Below are positions 14,501-29,500 of a stretch of DNA of 64,000 nucleotides, one piece after another (position 1 is the stretch's first letter; each line of letters opens with the position of its first letter). The notes beneath the pieces are model-generated. The model did not search any database and had not been told where the DNA came from. It saw nothing but the letters and a program-made list of their open reading frames with translations. Made by a program: the position numbers and the translations under genes. Source of the stretch: Eumeta japonica (taxonomy: Eukaryota; Arthropoda; Insecta; Lepidoptera; Psychidae); assembly GCA_005406025.1 (NCBI GenBank), contig BGZK01000190.1, forward strand, positions 124,001 through 188,000, read 5' to 3'.

Positions 14501-17500
14501 CGTTTCATTTGCCCAAAACTTACCCCAATAATCAAAATTCATTTTTCATGTTTGAGACCACAGATATTACTAACTTTTCAACTTAATCGGTCCAATAAAT
14601 TCAGAGCGAATCACCTGTGACAAATGGACGGACAGATAGACATACGAGCGATCTTATACACAAGGGTTCATCTTTTTTTTTTCATTCACACATACAGAAT
14701 CCAAGAGTATTGTGTACAAATATATAACGTGTTCGCAGATGATCCCCACGGACCTGGCTGAACGAGCGGCCGAATGGACGACGCACCGCGCGCCCGACGG
14801 CCGGCCTTACTACCATAACGCGAAGAAACAGGAGAGTGTTTGGGAAAAGCCGAAAGCCCTAAAAGAGTTTGATGGTCAGTGTCATTCGATAGTTATACAC
14901 TCGACACTTTGTCTGTTCTACTTTGTCATCTCTAATAAATTCGGTATTCTTAGACTGCAAATGGAAAACACAAATAGTGTAATACTCTCAGTTGATAAAA
15001 TATATTATTATTATCCAATAACTATAATAACAATAATGAATCGTCATCTTGTCAAAGTCTAATCTATCTCATGTCTACAACTTGTCGATTACATGTGTAT
15101 ATTCTATCGTCTCGGTGTGCAATGTTCTTCTTTGTCAGCACTTTTGTAAAACCAAAGTTTATAATCGCTCGATACTCTTCTATGAGATGTCATTGACCAA
15201 AGTAAAACCTAAACACGTAATACAGGTGCGGTCGATCGATTTGTCAATCATTCTTTTTTTTTTTGGTTCATCAGAATATGAATCAAAGTACGAACGTGTT
15301 TAGCTAAATATATAGGGAAGACTACACATATTCGTATTGGAGACTGTATGGGAAAGTCATCTGTTGCAAATGAACTAAATTCTGTATATTATTGAAAATG
15401 GCAGGTTTTAAAATGTAATTTTATATATGTTAGATGTGATTTATTGCAATAACATATTTATGGAGTGTCAAATGAATCAACTAGATGGTGATTTAGTTGT
15501 AACCATGATAAAAAAATATACAAAGATATTTGATAATAGTTCTAGAACCAGCTTTTTATTGTGGAGTATAACATATATTTCGAGATAAAAATTACATCTT
15601 GCAGTGAATTTTCTCATTAAGGGACATATATTCTAAATTTTTTTTAATGAAAATAGATAAATGTTGCTATATTGCATTATTAGAGATCGTCTGAGAAAGA
15701 TAATGCAGAATTCGATGTATGTATGTACTTTTTATATAAAAAATATTTATGTCAATAATGGATGTAAATGGCAATACTCATATAAAGGTGAAAGACAACT
15801 ATGGTGATAATAGACTTTAGTACGTTCTATGAAGAAAACAGTAAAACTTTACAATGATCTATCATTAGCAGTTTTCCCAACGGGCTTCAGCAAGAGGTTC
15901 TTTGAGAAAAGAGCATTCTCCTTTCTAAACAGCTGGCAATGCATAGTAGCCGCCTTAGGGTTGCTGATGTTTATGGACAGCAGTGACTATCTATTCTCTA
16001 GTGACCCACATGCTCGTCTGCTATTGGAAAATTCCATAAAATCGTTTTTGAATTATCAGGCTGATAGTAAATTAATGAAAAATACCATGATAGAGTAGAA
16101 CATTATCAATGGAAGATTATTCATTTCTTATATAAAGATATTACTTCAATAGAAAGACTAGCAATGACACAAAAATCTTTATAATTATATTATTTCTCAA
16201 AATCGTATTCTTGTTAAGTCACTGTATCTCTTTATAGTATTTAGTTAAAATTGAGATACTATTTTGAAGATTAACTTCACAGTTAATGACCGAATATAGA
16301 GAAATATATGTATTTACTTGACTCACGTGAATTGTCTATATGGGTCAACTAGTGTTACATTATTATTTGTTTCTTTGTTCTTTTATTCACTCTTCTTTCT
16401 ATTAGTACATACGGTGTGGTCACTGACAGGAGTCTGGACATTGTAGAGGAATAAAGGGTGAGCGAGGTACCGGAAAAATATGATCTTGAAAATGTTGTTG
16501 CATATATTACACCTTAAGTATAAAGTACAATAAGGGATATTAATTTGTATCTCGTATAATACTTACTCAAAATATGGTTTTCATAAATATGCATGTGTGC
16601 ATTTATTCTTATTCAAAATAATGGTGGTTGAATGTTAGAACATTCATATCTCGACCCAAAGATCATGGTTTTCATCGTACCAATTAGTTTTTTAAGTACA
16701 TTTGTTTATTCATTAATGCTCATTTATAGCTCTAAATGAAAACATTGTGCGAAAACTCACTATGAGATTAGGTGAAAACTTACATTTAAACAGTGTGAAA
16801 CTTGTATAGTGTTGCAACCTGCCATGTCGAGTTTGAATTTATACAAAAAAATGGCTATGCACCGCGTGAACCGTCTCTGACTATCCCACATTCTAAACAA
16901 TCAAGAACAAAACTTGCACGTGCCAAGCAACATTCACTTCTGATCTTAGAAATCTTTGACGTGCTATTTACTGCAAAAATCTACACACCCGTTGATTCAA
17001 TAACGCTGCAGTTGCAAGAGTGAATGTTAACTGAATGTATGGTATAATTTTTTTTATAACCTCACCATGGTCATAGTCTCATACGTTATATTACAAGCAA
17101 TAACATGTTGCAATGTTTATTGTAATTTTATGAATGTTGTTGTAATATGAGAATTCAGTTTAGCATGTTTTTAAAAAGAAATATCATTGTATATATACTT
17201 CAGTATTTTTTTTATTTGTACAACTAATTTTATAGCCAATTATCTCATTGAACGGTTAAATACTTTACACACTATTCTATGGTTATAAAATACTCAAGTG
17301 TGAACTGCTAATAATAGTAATGAAATATATTATTTTTTTATTCATTTATCTCAACATAAAGTTAATAATAATATTAAGATGAATGAATGAAATCACTGAA
17401 AAATATTGTGTAGATTCCATCTTTGAAAGAGCCTTTCTCTGGCTATTTACGCCATTTTCCTCCTTTCAAATCGTAGTTTATTTCCCTAGACCATAGACAA

Positions 17501-20500
17501 TGGACGGATGCGGGGCGAAGCAAACAGAGGAAAGAAACGTCTCTTTGACGTTAGAAATACGTAGAGTATTAAGCGGTAGGTCGTTACGCGAACGCATAGA
17601 GGAAAATAATAAAACGCGAGCTGTTGCGAGATAAATCTCATACAATATAAATGGAGTGAGTGAAGCTACTAGACGGTCATGGGCGCATGCGCTTTGCTTT
17701 TTTTGAAGGAAAAATGGCGATAAAGGTCAGTATGCAACTGACAATACCTCAAGCTGTCTTGGTGCATTCCCATGCTAATATTGAACAAGCCATGGACAAT
17801 ATTTTATTTCTAGTTCATTGATCATTACACAAACTACCTAAAAGTTAATCTCCACCTATGGTTATATCGCCGAATGTCTATCTCCATCTCTCATGATCCT
17901 CATAGCCGAATTCAATCCATCATCCGTTCGAATAAGTAGACTGTACTCTTGTCTAATATATTAGGAGGGGAAAAATATTTTGTATTTTATAAGTGAAAAG
18001 TTGCTGTAAAATCTCTTTGGGTTGATCTGTTTGTAACTGGCTAGTTTTGATACCATTAAATAGATGACATTAAAAAATAAATAAAAAGAAAAAACGGTGT
18101 CCCGCCATTTTTCTATTGTTTTCTTATCCACCAAAATCACTCATTTTGTATCTAATGTAGAAATTGAATAAATTTTGAAGTTTATTACAAGAAAGGGAGA
18201 AGACGACACAAGCCGCGAAGAAAATTGTAACGTTTATGGGCCTAATGCAGTATTAGTAGTACAAATACTGGTAAACTAGTAAAAAGACTAGTACAAATCT
18301 GGTTCAAGGGTTTTTAGTCCAGTAATTTTGATGTTAAAAATGTACAGATAAAGTCGAAACCATTTTGGAAAAAGTAGAGCATGATCGGCATATTAGTTTA
18401 TGCGACATAACTGAAGAGCTGATAATTGACCGCAAAACTGTTCTGACCCATTTGAAAAAACTTGATACTTAGGTCCCACACAAGCTCGTCGAATTAAATG
18501 TAATGAATTGTGTACTCGTTTGCGATTTTCCATTGAAACATAATGAAGCCAAAACGTTTTTGTAAAGGTCAATCACTGGTGGTGAAAAACGGATTACCTA
18601 CGATAAGAACGTGCAAATAGGTCATGATCAAAGGTCATTTCCACAGACTATATTGAAACCCAGATTAACTCGCAATAAGTTGATACCATATTTATGGTGG
18701 GATTGGAAGAGCATTGTTATGAGCTTTTACCGCCGGGCCAAACCATCAATTCGAATTTCTAGCGTCAATATCTGATGAGATTCAAGCAAGAAGTAGAGCA
18801 AAAACGGTCAAAATTGGTCAACAGAAAGGGTGTGGTTTTTGACCATGATAATGTCGGACCACATACATTTTTAGTTATTCGGCAAATATTGAGAGAGTTT
18901 GGTTAAAATGTGTTTAATGCATCCACCATATAACCCTGGCTTTGATATCTCAGATTTCCATCTGTTTCAGTCTCTTCAAAATTTTTTAGGTAGTGTTAGG
19001 TTAACATCAAAAGAGGACTGTCGAAATGACTTGTCGCAGTTTTTTTGATCAGAAGCCTCAAAATTCTTACGGCAATGGAATTATGTCATTACATAGCATG
19101 GCAATAAGTTGTTAAACAAAATGGCATTATAATTTAATAATTAAATGTAAATAAAATATGATGAATAATTATCTTAAATTTGTATTAAAATATTTAAAAA
19201 AGCTTTTTCTCCAAACTTATACATCATGTATGCATTGTGCATATGTATCTATGTGAATAATTATTTAATCCTTTGCTTACAGTACTCCAATCCAAACTAA
19301 CTGGCTGTCCTATCCCCAATGAAAAAAGACATAGGTTACCAAAGAAAGAAGTAGACAACAGTGTGATAGAAGGTAAGTAAATAAAATGATGCTGGCAATA
19401 TGAAGCAAAAAAGATGATTCAGTAGGATGATAATGCCACACTGATCACTCGCTTGTACATGTTTTTGTCTGTAGATTTCACGGGCCAGATAAAAGGAAAA
19501 ATATTCAAAAATATACCCAAAGTTGTTAAATAGTGGTAATATTTATGTTACATAAATTATTAGTAAATATAATTTTGTAATAAGTAATAGTAAAATAGGA
19601 AGGTTTTACAAAAGTGCGGTAGATTTAGTTACACTGGGCCAACTTCAGCATATATCAAAAGAATCATATCTTGAAATCAGACATTTTCAACTCTTATAAA
19701 AATAATCAATCACCTTGTGAAAGAAAAATTATATTAAAATAGGAATGTACACAGGCATTTAAATAATGTTCTATAATGATGGAGACAGTTTATGACATGT
19801 AAAACTCCAATTAAAAGATATATAATAAATATGATCTACAAAAATTAATATGATGATACTCCATATTTCTCACACTATTTTTGTTATTACAATTTTATAA
19901 GTTCCTACCTAAAGGATCATCATATTGTTTTTTGTGTGGTTCTTTTTTTTAGGGTTCCATGCTTCAAAGGAAACTTATAGATCCTTTCTTTGTACATCCC
20001 TTTTGTCTGTCTGTCAAGAGGCTTTTTGTTAAAAATATGTGGTGGCATAGAGCACTTAGATCTGTGATCTCTTGGAGCCATAAAAAAAAATCGAGCTTCT
20101 AAATGAACTCTATCAAAAATATGACCTCATTGTCCCACATTTTGGGTACTTTTAAATAAATTTAAATCTATAGGGTATTTTTCATTGATCTGCAATCATG
20201 AAATTTGACAAGAAACAATCTCTCATAGCACAGGTAAAGTAAAAAAATCTGTAAATATGTTGTATATCACATATATATTTTTTGAGTTTTAATTTTTATT
20301 ATTTCCAATTAGAGTGGGTTGTAATGGAAATTCATGTTGGGAGTATATCTTTTTAGCTTCCTACTATGAAACTTTAAAATTTCCAAAAATTTTTGTTTTT
20401 AAAATATTGTTTCAATAAAGAAAAGCAAAAGTTTTCATATTCGTGCAGACCCAAACATTATCATTATTGGTGTCGAGGACAGACTCAAATCACGGGATTC

Positions 20501-23500
20501 TCTAAGAATTAAATATTTATATATATAATCAATTCTGTAAGGAACCCTTAGTGTATGAGTCTTATTCTCACTTGTTGAGAGTTTTTTCTTTGTTTTCATA
20601 AAAGCTTTTATTTATTTCTACTTGTCATTGTATCTGTAATCAAAGTTTGCGAGTGGATTTTATACCACTTTCCAGTTACCAATAGAGCTGAAGTTTTGAA
20701 TACATATGTAAATCAGATGACAATGCGATAATCTGATACCGTCGAGATGATCTCATGATGAAATAAGCAAATGGCTAGTGGTACTCTGTAACGGTAAACA
20801 ACAAACATGAAATTTTCGATATGCATTTAATTGTAGTAGTTTTTTCTAAAATTCATCATGACATGGCTGCTGCACCCAGAATTAGTTCCCGGCTTGGGAA
20901 CTCCTCACGACGAACAGCACAGATGGGAGATTTTGTATATGAATTTGATTGTGATAGACTGTTCTAAACACCATAATGTCATGGCTAGTTACACCCAGGG
21001 TTAGCTCTCGGCGAGAGAATATCTCAATGGTGAATAGCACAAGAAATTTTGGGTGTACATTCAATTGTGATAGCCTGCTCTAAACATTATCATGATATGG
21101 CTACTCTACCCAGGGTTGGCTCCCGATTAGGGAACTCCCTAACAGTAAACACCACAAACAAAATTTTGTATATGCATTTATGCCTTGTTTCTAATCGAGA
21201 TAAATTATTTGTAACGTTTTGTTATAATATAAACGCTTGTTTTAAACAAATATATATGTTACATATGAGAACTACAAGTTTGCTTCATAGCAAAATTTAT
21301 TACCGATCAAACAACTTATACACATGCTTATTTCCTCCCATACACATTTGATATACTACACTTTTTTATCGTCAACAGTGATAGACGTGGAGGCCCATGC
21401 AGAGGCTAAGGCGGCGGCGGCGGCGGCAGCGGAGCGCGAGGCGGCCGAACGCGAACGGCTCGCGGCCGAGAAAGCGGCCGCCGCCGAAAAGGAGAGGCTA
21501 GGTATCTGCCAATAATTATTGTTTCTGGCTTAATCATCCCACTAATGAGGCATAAACCCCCTATATAGTGTTTTTATTTTAGATGGAGATGGGGCTTATG
21601 CTTTCATCCCGATAAGTTAAAAACTCATTGGTCTATTCGTTCATGGCCATAATTGAACCCAATATCTTTTGTTTTGCATTCGATTCTGACCATCTACTTA
21701 AAAAAATGTATGTCACAAACAGGTCAGATGTTAAGAATTGTCTAGTAATGTGAGATGACATTGCTTATATCATATATTCTGTTATGGCTGGAGTGAATTC
21801 GAACCTCTATTGGAAAATACTGTCTCAATTTAAAAAAAAAATGTGTTCTATGAAAAATGGGAATAATTCTGAAATGACTTTGATGAGGAAAATTATTTCA
21901 TTGTGATAAAGGTCCTCTTGAATGATTTTCGTCTAAAATCATGATTTTGTTTTTTATAAATGCAATCTTAGTCCCTCTGAAAGTCTTTAATTAATTATAG
22001 TATCGCGACTTAAATAAATTGTATAAAAGTATAAATGTTTATTCTGTTTTAGTTTGAGAACTTTTTGAACAAATATGCAATAGTTTCAAGCAAAACATAA
22101 TATCTAAAAATTTTAATCAAAGCACCCTAATATCGATAGACGTTTATTTTTAGTCACAATTTCATAAAGTTATATTTGTATAAAGGATTTTTGATTTCAT
22201 GCTTGCTTCCTTACAGTTAATAATATGTTACTGAACTTTACACTCTAACAGTTGCAATAATTAATCTCTTGTTAAACAGAGAAAGAACGGGCAGAGAAAG
22301 AGAAGTTGGAGAAGGAGCAGACGGAGAAGGAGAAAGCAAAACAGGACCGATGCCGGCCAGTCTCCAGCACGCCCATATCAGGAACGCCTTGGTGAGACGA
22401 AAGTCCCTAAGTTGGTCATTTGATAGAGCCCCAATACATTAAACTATTTTCAGCAACATTGGAAGAATCACTGTAAAAGATTACAGTTTTTTCCTCTAAA
22501 GTTCATGAAATAATTACAACAGATATTTTATGATATAACTATCGTCTATCACAAATCTAACTGTAATCTTATGGTAGGTGATGGATAATATATATATATA
22601 TATATATATATAATCACTCATATGATCAATTGATTTATTTCATTAGTACATATATACAAATCGTCATCTATCAAGATATGTAGATATCTAGATATGTTTC
22701 AACTTGTGGTTTAGGTCACAGAAACAGGCTAAAATGTTTAATATTGATGACTATCATACTTAGTCATTTTGGCCATGGCGGGCGAGTTATCAGCACATTG
22801 CCATAGAACGGTTGGTAACTAAAGATCTGAACCTCTGTCACGGTTGTATCGATAAACAACATTAAACCATTTGCACATTAAGACATCGGTGCTGGTGTGC
22901 ATTCTTTATCTTTGCATATGCAACAGTTGATTTAATATTATAACACAACTTTATTACATTTGAACACCTTTCCTCAAACCTAAAACAATATTGTCTAAAA
23001 TGTATTCATGCACTTTAAGGTGTGTGGTGTGGACCGGCGACGGACGGGTTTTCTTCTACAACCCCACGGAGCACTCGTCGGTGTGGGAGCGCCCCGCGCA
23101 GCTGATGGGCCGCACGGACGTGGACAAGGCGGTGTCGCAGCCCCCGGATGCGCTGCTCGACATACAGGTCGGTTTTCTGAGATACTACAATGCCACGATT
23201 AGAATACGATGAGATCATTTTACCAATGATCCGTACAATTTCTTATTTAGTATGAGTGGAGTTTTAATAATTAACCAAGGCACTGTTAATTAATCTGTTC
23301 ATCATGTCTCGTTTCACTGTTGTTCTTTGTATAAACAATCTTTTGTCTTCTTCAAAAATCTGATTTGCAATAACGACTTTATTATGTTCTTCTCGAATTT
23401 GATTAAAATCAAACTATGTATGCACAATAATGCAACATATTACTTCATGGTATTTCATAATTAGACGCTTGCCCTGCAACATGTTGCATGTTACTGAATG

Positions 23501-26500
23501 TTGCAGGCAAGCATCTACTTGAGCTGTGAAAAATCTGAATAATTATACACTCATTGGTATCGGCGGTTTAAATAATGTTAACAGTCTCCTAATCTTTTTA
23601 AGTATATTTATTGCTCAACTTTCCAAAAACAATATTCAGTATAAATATATTGCTTAAACATTATTATCTATAGTGTTTTCTTATAAGACTAAAGATTGAC
23701 AACCTAATATGATGAACTACAATATGTGTGATATCATAAATAATTATTGAAAAATGAAACCATGCAATTAACTATATTATTGTATGGATAATTGGGTTTA
23801 GATTTATCATGCCAATTATAATAATTTGTATATTATCATTTATATACTTAAAAAACTATTATCTATTTGGTTGTGAATTTTCACAAAATTATTTATTAAA
23901 AAAAATGTGCCTGATATTCATCTAAATGTTTGAGATGGAAAACATTATAGACAGTAAAATTTACACATTTTTGAAGGATTATTTGTAGTGAAAAGTCTGA
24001 ATAAAATGAAAAAAAAAATGTGTGTTCTTTTTACAGCATTGGCTCAAATTAATGGTTGATGGTCTTCCTTTTCTATAAAATTGATACTTTTTCTATTAGA
24101 ACACACCTAAAGAATGCATATTGCTGTGGTAATTTTTATACAATTTAGAATGTCAAAATGAATGAATGAATGAGCTCCTCTTTTCCTTTTTCATTTACTA
24201 TTTCTGAATTAAATAAAGTGACTATATTTATTTATTTAATTATTCCTTAAAGGGAGGCAATATTTATTTGCAATGGAAATTGATTTATTCATTGACAAAA
24301 TTATAGTCATATTATTCATAAAGAATCCTATTCCAATCGTGGCATACAATAAATGTTGTAATAAATACATTGTAATATTTTATGATATTATATATATACT
24401 TTTTTTTAATATATTAAAAAGCTTTATAAATATTTCACATGTAGTAGTATCCTCAGAATCAAGTATGTGAATTTTGATGTCAAGATAATGTGCTTGCGAT
24501 TCGTGGGTTCTGTGTTTAAAGTATTTGAATTCTAGTATTGATTTTTTCTGGGCTTGAATCAGTTTTTGAATCATTGTTGTCGAGTCGTGTGCTATGTATT
24601 TGTGAATGCCTTTTTGCTAGTGTTACATAAAATGGCCATCTTTGTTTGAAATCATATCAACAATATAAGAACAATGTCGCATAGACGAATATGGTTGAAT
24701 GAAATGTTATGATTGTAAATGAAAATAATTTTGTATGTAACCTTGATGTTCTTAGCTGAAGATTGTATTTCCGGCAATCTTTGATGGACACTAAACCTAA
24801 AGTGTTCATTCGGACTCGAATCTTTTGGTTCCATGCTTTAAGGATCCAAAAATATAATGGTCTGGCTTGTGAGTCCGTCCATTGGAGGCTTCTAACTTTT
24901 TGAGCTCTCCGGTGTTTGTGTAAAGTTTTTTTTTATGCTAAGAACCTGCCCATATAATTAATGTACAAAAAATGTTTGTGTACATCATATTGTAATGTAG
25001 ATAAAGTCTCTATGATGTGTGACTTAAAATATGAGTGAGTGTACTTTTGTGCAGGAACTTAATATGTACAATATTGTAAGAAATGTTCATGGACTGGTCT
25101 GATAAAATGTTTTATTATTCACCAATCAGATTTTCTTTTTCTTTATGTAAGTACTAGATAATGTAACATTACTGGCCACGGATTTGCTGTTAATACAAAC
25201 GACAACATTTACTATAACAGAAAATAGCTAATGGAGTAGTGGAAATATATTCACATTACTCAAGTTCCACGTTCATCATTTTACAAAAAAAAAGAGAGAA
25301 GTCACGAAAAACCCTTGGATCGCCAGTCGAGGTGTTGATGTGTTACCGAGACATGGGTCTGTTAGCGTCTCTAGGTTTTGCGTAACTCCCTCAGAAGAAG
25401 CAGTCAGGCGCCGATAGCGCGACGCCGACGGCGGCGAAGAGCGCCCCCAACGGCGAACTCAAGCGCGCCGGCGCCGGCGACACAGACAGCGACTCTGAGC
25501 CCAAAAAGGCGAAACTCGACGATGGTGAGTGTACAGTTTTACTAACACCTATACATGGATATGAGTAGAAAGTACCCGGGCAACTGAGCTTTTCTCGGCG
25601 TATTTTGAGTTTGCCATTGGTGTATTATGATAATTTTATGAGAAAAATTGCTTATTTGCACTTCCAACAATAAATACTTAGCCGCCCGCTGTTTTAACCA
25701 CGTGGACTAGGCTTCCCATTTTATCCCGATTGTTGCATTGGCGGGTCTTTTTATTCTTTTGTTTTAGGCATTTAATTTTCTTATATCGTTTTCTGTAGTA
25801 CAAAATAGTACATGGCCATATTTTAAGATACAAAATATCTGGTGAATCCCATTAATCGGAACGGTATTTAGTGATGAAAATTTAACTAACATGCAGTTAA
25901 TAGCAACACTTCTAATTTCTTTGACCTTTACCCGCGTCTCGGCCCTTTCGGTAAGGTTTTTTATTAGTCGTAGATATTGTTACTCACGCACCCTTTTCCA
26001 TACTGCCTGTAGTGCACTTCGAGTCACAAACTTATCCATTATTTAATCCAGTCTTGTTTTTTTTTAATAACCCGAACTGTAATAATCCTTTCAGAACTCT
26101 AAACCAGAAATAATTTAAAAAAACGTAATTTGCGTCAAATTATAATGATTTTTAATAATTTTCATTGCATCTTTATCCATTGGACTCTAAATGTAGTCTA
26201 CGTTCTTTTATTTGGTTTTAAAGTATCATTATACCAAATTTCATTGAAACCAATCAAATTAGGTGCTTATTAATCTGACAGAATGCAACCATGGAAACAT
26301 AAGCCACTCTAAACACAATATCTGTGGTAATATGAAAAACTTGCAAAAAATCCACTGAAATTGTTGAAATTATAAGGGTTCAAGAATTATTAGTAATATT
26401 CTTATGGAACCCTCAAATATGTGTTGAGGGTTCCATAAGTTATATACTCTTTAATTGGCTTTCAATTCCATACAAAATTTTATTGAAAACGGTTAAACTA

Positions 26501-29500
26501 TAAGGGTGCGAAAATCATCGAAAGATTTTCGCACAACAAAAAAGTGTCAAACCCTTCATAATTTTATTAGCCATAGCATTTCCCGCGACTAGGCCTATTT
26601 GGACTGATGGCGCTATGTCCCTCATGAACTTGATCCCTTTCCTCATCTACAATTTAATTTCGATCGAGACCTTGATTTTTGTTTTGCTTCCGATCTCGAT
26701 CCCGTTTCCATCTTTGATTGATAAATTGTCCCATTTTCAAGAGTTTTTCTTATATTTTTGCAGGGTCCTTAAATGTAACCCGATAAGTTCCTCTACCTAT
26801 TACTAAAAGTCCTATCGTGATCTGTTTAGCCATTCGATGATACCCAGAACAACAGACAGAAGAGTTTAAAGAGTTTCTTTCGTTTTATACAACAAACTTT
26901 GTCTTGATATTCATGAAACCAGCAACAGAGAAATCAGCAAAGTCGATCTAAACATTCTCAAATGAAGTTCATTCCTACATTTGGTATCTCATCTTTATTT
27001 TTATAGACATATACAAAGTTGCAAAATCTGCCTACATATTTTATTAATCCCGTCTGTAATTTGTCATATAGGGCTATTTGCTGTTGAAAACAAAGTACAT
27101 AGCAACAATTGAATTATCTGAAAATTCCGCGAAATTGCATCAAATAAAGCAGCGTTTAGAAATTTTTTATTTCATTTTCCCAGGGAAGACATATGGAAAA
27201 ACTGGAAAGGCAAATCTTCATCATAATACAAATTTACATCGAAATTGTTAAGTTAGTTCCCAAGATAGCCAATTTTATATTTAATAAGATGTATGTATAA
27301 TGTTCTTTTTTAATTTTGTTATGACCTGCTCTGTGTTGAATGTTTAAAATGCGCTAAAAGTAAATAATATAATTGAATTGTCACAAAAGAAAGAAAAGAG
27401 TAGTATAAATTTAATATTTCCAATATTATTATCTAATCTATAAAACAAAATAAAGATATGTAGAATAAGATGAAGGTGGAGTCCATTCACTGTCAATAAT
27501 TTCATATGACACTTGTCGAATATTGCATGTCCTTCATAGTTTTAAGAAATTGTTGACAGGACAGCAGATGCTACACAGAAGAAGATAGATAAATAGCTTC
27601 TCTCAGACTCTATGCAATCATAAATTTTCAGTATGACAAAAATGAAATTGCTTCTCAGTTAAAATAAAAAAAAAATGTGTGTAGTCTGTGGTAGAAGCGA
27701 AACCTTCAAAAAACTAAATTGCGAGAGAATGAGATGAATGAAATATCAGGAGGGAGATATTTCAAGAATTTATTGACCATATTGAAAATGGTCATGTTCA
27801 ACCTTGGATCACTCAAAAATTAATAAACATATCGGCATGGGTCCATAACTATTTGATACAGAATCGTCTGTAGATGGTTATAGATTATTTATAATACAAA
27901 AAATGTAAAAGTATATTTGTATGGATATTTGTCATAAGCTATTGGCTGAACGGATTGTTATTGGAACTTGTCCATTTTTATAGGCTATTCGTAGCACAAA
28001 AATGTAGAAGTTTGTCATATTCTGAAGGATTGTAATTGCATCTTTAACTATTCAGTGTGAATTTGTTTGAAGATGGTTAAGAATTCTGTATTGGAATCGA
28101 AAGCGAGATGGGGAATGGATCTGGCTGTTTAGCCAGAATTGACCTCGAGAAAAGGACCATGGTCACGATTAAAATTAACAAAAAATTCAGCTGATGTAGA
28201 AAATGAAGGAATGCATTCTATGTCTATGAAAGCAAAACAGGGATCGTACTTGAATAATAAAAAAAATTACTAAACTTAAATCTACTCAGCAAAGCGGGCG
28301 GATGATCGTTAGTTCATTACAATATGGGTAATACTATTTTGCATTTTTTTATTCTGACTCCATGTTTTCAATTTCAACAGCTGACAATATGCAAGCGCAC
28401 ACATATATCTTTCTCTAGTATTTTATCTCATTTTCTCGCAGACTATATTCTGTAGTGTATATCTTTGTCTCTTTTTAGTAACGGCAAGAACAGACAAACA
28501 TTCTGTGCACACACTGCAATAAGTCCAGCAGACATGATATATAAAAGTATATTTTTTAAATCTATCAAAGTGTTAACAATAGTAATTTTTCTTTATATAG
28601 TTAAATTCATATTGTCCTATAAGAGCAATATGAATAGAATAGAGAAATTTCAATTTCCAGAAATTTCTGGAGTGTCATATTGAGAGTAGAGCACTACCTC
28701 AAACACTTTGCGTTATGAGACGTTTAAAATGCTATAGGGTATAAGGTATTATAAAAATTAATTACCTAAAAGCATCCACAAACGATTCTGCATTATTTAG
28801 ACAAAATCCCATACCGATATGTTCACCAGTTCTTAACTGATGTCCGGACAAAGAAATATATCGTTTTCATTACATATATAACGTATAATTCATTCCAGCC
28901 GCCAAGAAAACGCCCACGAAGGAACACCAGATCGATGCCAACAAAGCCATAGCGGCCGAGATGAAGGCAGCAGCCGAGAGGCCCTCGGTGCCACATCCTC
29001 AGCGAGTACAGCTCTTCAGGCAAATGCTGGTGGACAAGGAGGTGTCCGCCTTCTCGACGTGGGAGAAAGAGTTGCACAAGATCATATATGACTCCAGATA
29101 TCTGATGCTTGAATCTAAAGAGAGGAAACAGGTCAGTACAGTTAGCCTTGAAGCCTATTAAATTAATATAAAAGATCTTCCATGCCGCTCCTTATTCGTT
29201 TAAAATAATAATTCATATAGTAGCCCAGTCAAAATAAGGTGCAACATTCATTCCCAATTTTCGAGCTTTATGTAGATTCTGAATTATATAAAACTTCATC
29301 ATAGATTAAAAAAAATGTACGACTTTTAAAATAAAGGAAAGTAGATGGAATTAAAAAAAAATACATGACTGCAAGAAAATATGCTAAAACCATAAACGAG
29401 TCGAAAATGTTTAATGAGGATTAAAGAGCCTGTAATTATTATCATTTTTAAGAAATTGAACAAAATTATCAGTTTAGAGGAAATTAAGTAAATTTAATTA

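Larger units (their letters stand above)
14875..19282 (+). other. Intron 9
   Basis: 4.4 kb. It holds an 89-codon open frame of unknown nature (15829-16098), a locally CpG-richer stretch (about 17480-17720), a sequence block shared with intron 15 (18040-18060) and a dead mariner copy (about 18175-19140) shortly before exon 10. Confidence 0.55.
19373..21378 (+). other. Intron 10
   Basis: 2 kb. Contains a reverse copy of a lepidopteran repeat (about 19943-20548) and a 117-bp tandem array (about 20795-21180) just upstream of exon 11. Confidence 0.55.
25525..28898 (+). other. Intron 14
   Basis: 3.4 kb. Holds an inverted repeat (26401-26439) and pieces of one dispersed family (about 26570-26790, 27785-28310 reversed, 28750-28860). 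Confidence 0.5.

Noticed and set aside
17480..17740. Possible alternative first exon: CpG-richer DNA, then ATG GCG ATA AAG and GTCAGT
   Set aside because: The donor is phase 0, but exons 10 and 11 both need one carried base, so it cannot join them in frame; no further support.
20882..21351. Short open frames over the 117-bp array
   Set aside because: They arise from the tandem repeat and are not conserved between its units.
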